Below, one piece after another: positions 61,646 to 64,000 of a stretch of 64,000 nt of DNA; positions within the stretch are counted from its first letter, which is position 1, and each line of letters opens with the position of its first letter. Origin of the DNA: Prevotella sp. UBA3776 (GTDB lineage Bacteria; Bacteroidota; Bacteroidia; Bacteroidales; Bacteroidaceae). Location of the stretch: the NCBI GenBank assembly GCA_002369515.1, contig DFFM01000018.1:9983-73982 (forward strand), written 5' to 3'. Both the position numbers and the translations under genes were made by a program. The notes under the pieces are model-generated. The model ran no database searches and was not told the DNA's origin. It saw only the letters and a program-made list of their open reading frames with translations.

Positions 61646-63112
61646 ATGAATTACGGACAATTTTTGAATATGTTACCGGAAGTTTATCTCATTGGTATCC
61701 TTCTGTTGGTGTTTTTCTGGGATTTCTTCAGCACCAAGCCCAAGAGCGAAGGTGCTGAGCCTGTGCGTCGCAATTTGTTCAACTCGTTTGTGGTGTGTCT
61801 CATGACTGCCTACGTGGTGTTGTGCTTCTTCGTCACTCCTGCCGAAGCATTCGGTGGCATGTACGTCAGCACGACGGCTGCCCACGTCATGAAGATCATT
61901 CTCGGCCTAGGTACGGTCATTGTGCTCATCCAGTCGAAGGCATGGATCACCTGTAGCGAGGTCAACGGTCAGAACGGTTCGCGCGAAGGAGAGTTCTACA
62001 TGCTGGTGGTTTCCACCCTGCTGGGCATGAACATGATGATGTCGGCCGGACATTTCCTCTTGTTCTATCTTGGCCTCGAAATGGCCAGCATCCCCATGGC
62101 TTGCCTGGTGGCTCTCGACAAGTACCGCAAACTCAGTGCTGAGGCTGCCGCCAAGTACATCCTCACGGCAACCTTCTCCAGTGGCATCATGCTTTATGGC
62201 CTTACGTTCATCTATGGTGTGTGTGGAACGCTCTACTTCAACGATGCCGCAATGGCTCTCACGGGTGGGCTCAACCGCACCATGGCCATCATGGGATTGG
62301 TGTTCTTCTTCAGCGGACTGGGCTTCAAGATTTCGCTGGTTCCCTTCCACTTCTGGACAGCCGACACCTATCAGGGTGCTCCCACCTCTGTTACCGGCTA
62401 TCTGAGTGTCATCTCCAAGGGTGCAGCCGCCTTTACGCTCTGCACCATTCTGATGAAGGTGTTCGCCGCCTACGTTGAGCACTGGCAGATGCTGCTCTAC
62501 GTGGTCATTGTGCTCAGCATCACAGTGGCCAACCTTTTCGCCATCCGTCAGAGCGAGCTCAAGCGCTTCATGGCCTTCAGTTCCATCTCACAGGCCGGCT
62601 ACATCATGCTGGCCGTTGTGGGCAACGACAAGATGGGCGTAGCCGCGCTCATGTTCTACGTGCTGGTTTACGTAGTGGCCAACCTGGCTGTCTTCACGGT
62701 CATTGCCGCCGTTGAGGAGCGTTACAACGGGCGCACCGACATGGCCGCCTACAACGGCTTCTACCAGACCAACCCCAAGCTCGCCTTCCTTCTTACGCTG
62801 GCGCTCTTCTCGTTGGCTGGCATTCCGCCGTTTGCCGGTATGTTCAGCAAGTTCTTCGTGTTCATGGCTGCCGCCAACGACGGTTCCTTCGGAGCCTACT
62901 TCGTAGTGTTTGTGGCATTGGTCAACACGGTGGTTAGTCTTTACTACTATCTGCTCATTGTCAAGGCCATGTTCATCAAGGGTTCCGACCATCCGCTGCC
63001 CACATTCCGCAGCGATGTCAACACCCGCCTTGCACTTGCCCTTTGCACTGTCGGCATAGCCCTCTTCGGCATTTGCTCGTGCATTTACGACTGGCTCTAT
63101 GCTGCCGCCTGA
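61646..63112 (+). CDS. nuoN: NADH-quinone oxidoreductase subunit N
   Basis: The 488-residue antiporter-like subunit is the last gene of the operon. Motifs: [20 protein letters not shown] (key Glu), [50 protein letters not shown] and [19 protein letters not shown] bidirectional terminator follows 38 bases after the stop, so the operon encodes A, B, CD and H-N but no E, F or G. Confidence 0.96.
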   Translation: MNYGQFLNMLPEVYLIGILLLVFFWDFFSTKPKSEGAEPVRRNLFNSFVVCLMTAYVVLCFFVTPAEAFGGMYVSTTAAHVMKIILGLGTVIVLIQSKAWITCSEVNGQNGSREGEFYMLVVSTLLGMNMMMSAGHFLLFYLGLEMASIPMACLVALDKYRKLSAEAAAKYILTATFSSGIMLYGLTFIYGVCGTLYFNDAAMALTGGLNRTMAIMGLVFFFSGLGFKISLVPFHFWTADTYQGAPTSVTGYLSVISKGAAAFTLCTILMKVFAAYVEHWQMLLYVVIVLSITVANLFAIRQSELKRFMAFSSISQAGYIMLAVVGNDKMGVAALMFYVLVYVVANLAVFTVIAAVEERYNGRTDMAAYNGFYQTNPKLAFLLTLALFSLAGIPPFAGMFSKFFVFMAAANDGSFGAYFVVFVALVNTVVSLYYYLLIVKAMFIKGSDHPLPTFRSDVNTRLALALCTVGIALFGICSCIYDWLYAAA

Positions 63113-63150
63113 ATGAGCTTTGAGAATGGCTGAATCAGGCCATCCCAAAT

Positions 63151-63213
63151 AAAAAAACGTATTCTGCAGGTTGAAAACTTTATGTAGCTTTCGCCTGCAG
63201 AATACGTTTTTTT
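63151..63213. terminator. Bidirectional terminator between nuoN and the convergent gene
   Basis: A perfect 20-bp stem (63151-63170 with 63194-63213; core ACGTATTCTGCAGG) has A7 and T8 flanks and a 23-base loop. It serves nuoN on the plus strand and the gene ending at 63275 on the minus strand. Confidence 0.9.
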
Positions 63214-63274
63214 TGTGGTCAGGGGGCTTTTGTGCTTCCCTTTTGGGCTTTGAGCCTTGACAGTCTTAACGTTC

Positions 63275-64000
63275 CTATCTGACCACCACTTTCTGGCCGT
63301 TCACGATGTAGATGCCTTTCTGCTGTGGTTTGCTTATCTGTCGGCCTTGAAGGTCATAGACGGTCTTTGTTTCTGTTTGCTTTTCTGAGCCAAGGCTTTC
63401 TATTCCGTTGGTGCCATAGCGCAGCACGTTGGCTTTGGCTGCGTTGGCGATGGTTCCTGTGCGTGTGTCCACCAGCATGGCTACGGCATAGAGTTGTCCT
63501 TTGTCCTGCACGAGGGCGTTTGTCGCAAGGTCCATGTCGTGGACGTAGTGCTGGGTTTCTCCGCAACTGACGGGCAGGCTGATGCTGCCCTCAATGCCGT
63601 CGTTGATGCCCGCGATGGCAATGGCCACGTGGTTGTACTCCATATTGATGTAGCGTGGTCCGAATACATATTCGCTCAGGTCGTCGTCCCAGCCTTCGTC
63701 CTCTTTCCCGTAGAGTCCGTTCACCTGCAGCCAGTTGTTCTCTTCGCCTTTCAGCCCGTTGGCCGTCATCACCAGGATGAGCCTGTAGGGCGTCTCGTCG
63801 GCGGAGTAGCGGAAGGTGGTGCCTACGTCTATTCTCACTTTCTTCTCCGTCGCATCCGTCCACTGCGCCTTCAGGTCGATGTCGGCCAAGGCCGTCTGTT
63901 CGAGGGCCTGTTCCACCAACAGGTTGGTGGTGAAGTGTTTGTAGAAGATGTCCGTTCCCAAGTAGGGGTCGCAATCGATGAGTCGGTCGATGCTGGCCGA
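63275..64000 (-). CDS. Secreted protein, Omp28-like, C-terminal part (5' end outside window)
   Basis: The frame is open from the right edge. The visible 241 residues include a segment like Omp28-related Bacteroidota proteins (LLVEQALEQTALADIDLKAQW, ISLPVSCGE, YAVAMLVDTRTGTIANAAK) with beta-rich character. It ends VYDLQGRQISKPQQ-GIYIVNGQKVVVR, a tail widespread in secreted Prevotella proteins that resembles type IX secretion sorting domains. The signal peptide lies outside the window. Function unknown. Confidence 0.65.
   Translation of the reverse strand, partial: SASIDRLIDCDPYLGTDIFYKHFTTNLLVEQALEQTALADIDLKAQWTDATEKKVRIDVGTTFRYSADETPYRLILVMTANGLKGEENNWLQVNGLYGKEDEGWDDDLSEYVFGPRYINMEYNHVAIAIAGINDGIEGSISLPVSCGETQHYVHDMDLATNALVQDKGQLYAVAMLVDTRTGTIANAAKANVLRYGTNGIESLGSEKQTETKTVYDLQGRQISKPQQKGIYIVNGQKVVVR

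Overview
The window comes from a member of the Bacteroidota, most likely Prevotellaceae (Prevotella/Segatella-like). The evidence is: Bacteroidota-type promoters (TTTG, 16-20 nt, TAnnTTTG) in front of many genes with little use of Shine-Dalgarno sites; a Bacteroides aerotolerance (bat) operon; the rpmB-rpmG-DUF4295-ftsY cluster; a complex I operon with fused NuoCD and no NuoEFG; BspA/LRR-like fragments; and a secreted protein ending in a VYDLQGRQ...GIYIVNGQKVVVR type tail. All calls were made by reading the sequence; no database search was run.

Layout. 1-804 is the 3' end of groEL, followed by a terminator and a possible small RNA. 1145-13020 holds an amino-sugar kinase fused to a RapZ C-terminal domain, its likely partner murU, and guaA. 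Between the kinase and murU lies an accessory carbohydrate islet: a type B carboxylesterase, a lipoprotein, a large GH2 enzyme and a 5'-truncated GH115 gene. Two ~195-bp direct repeats flank the GH2 gene. 13065-14946 is an HTH-like protein plus a membrane Ser/Thr kinase. 14990-25180 is an AT-richer accessory island: a PIN toxin-antitoxin pair, a small secreted protein, a putative RiPP locus, a frameshifted nuclease-like gene, several microproteins, a SprT-like gene, an ATPase with DUF4143 and rearranged LRR genes.

From 25306 the window returns to core genes: DUF4375, smpB, metH, a HAD phosphatase, map, tsaD, pncC, rpmB-rpmG-DUF4295, ftsY, rimO, HU, and an unusual HU-TM-LysM protein. 38258-46958 is a MoxR/DUF58/Bat operon in which BatB is fused to BatC and BatD to BatE. 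PAP2, queA, a polysaccharide deacetylase and a GT2 follow. pepD lies on the minus strand, and the ten-gene nuo operon fills 52800-63112. The window ends in a convergent, partial secreted protein.

The best candidate for an undescribed system is 16183-20275. A radical SAM/SPASM enzyme, whose leader is closed by a 9-bp stem directly before its start codon, is followed by a 34-codon Cys-containing peptide gene, an M42-family peptidase and a TIM-barrel protein with a U32-like Cys motif. This fits a ribosomally made, radical-SAM-modified peptide with its own processing enzymes. A second theme is repeat sequence: families that are otherwise intergenic appear in frame inside guaA, the Ser/Thr kinase and possibly metH, and tandem duplications have doubled a promoter (murU) and a ribosome binding site with its TTG start (bat operon).
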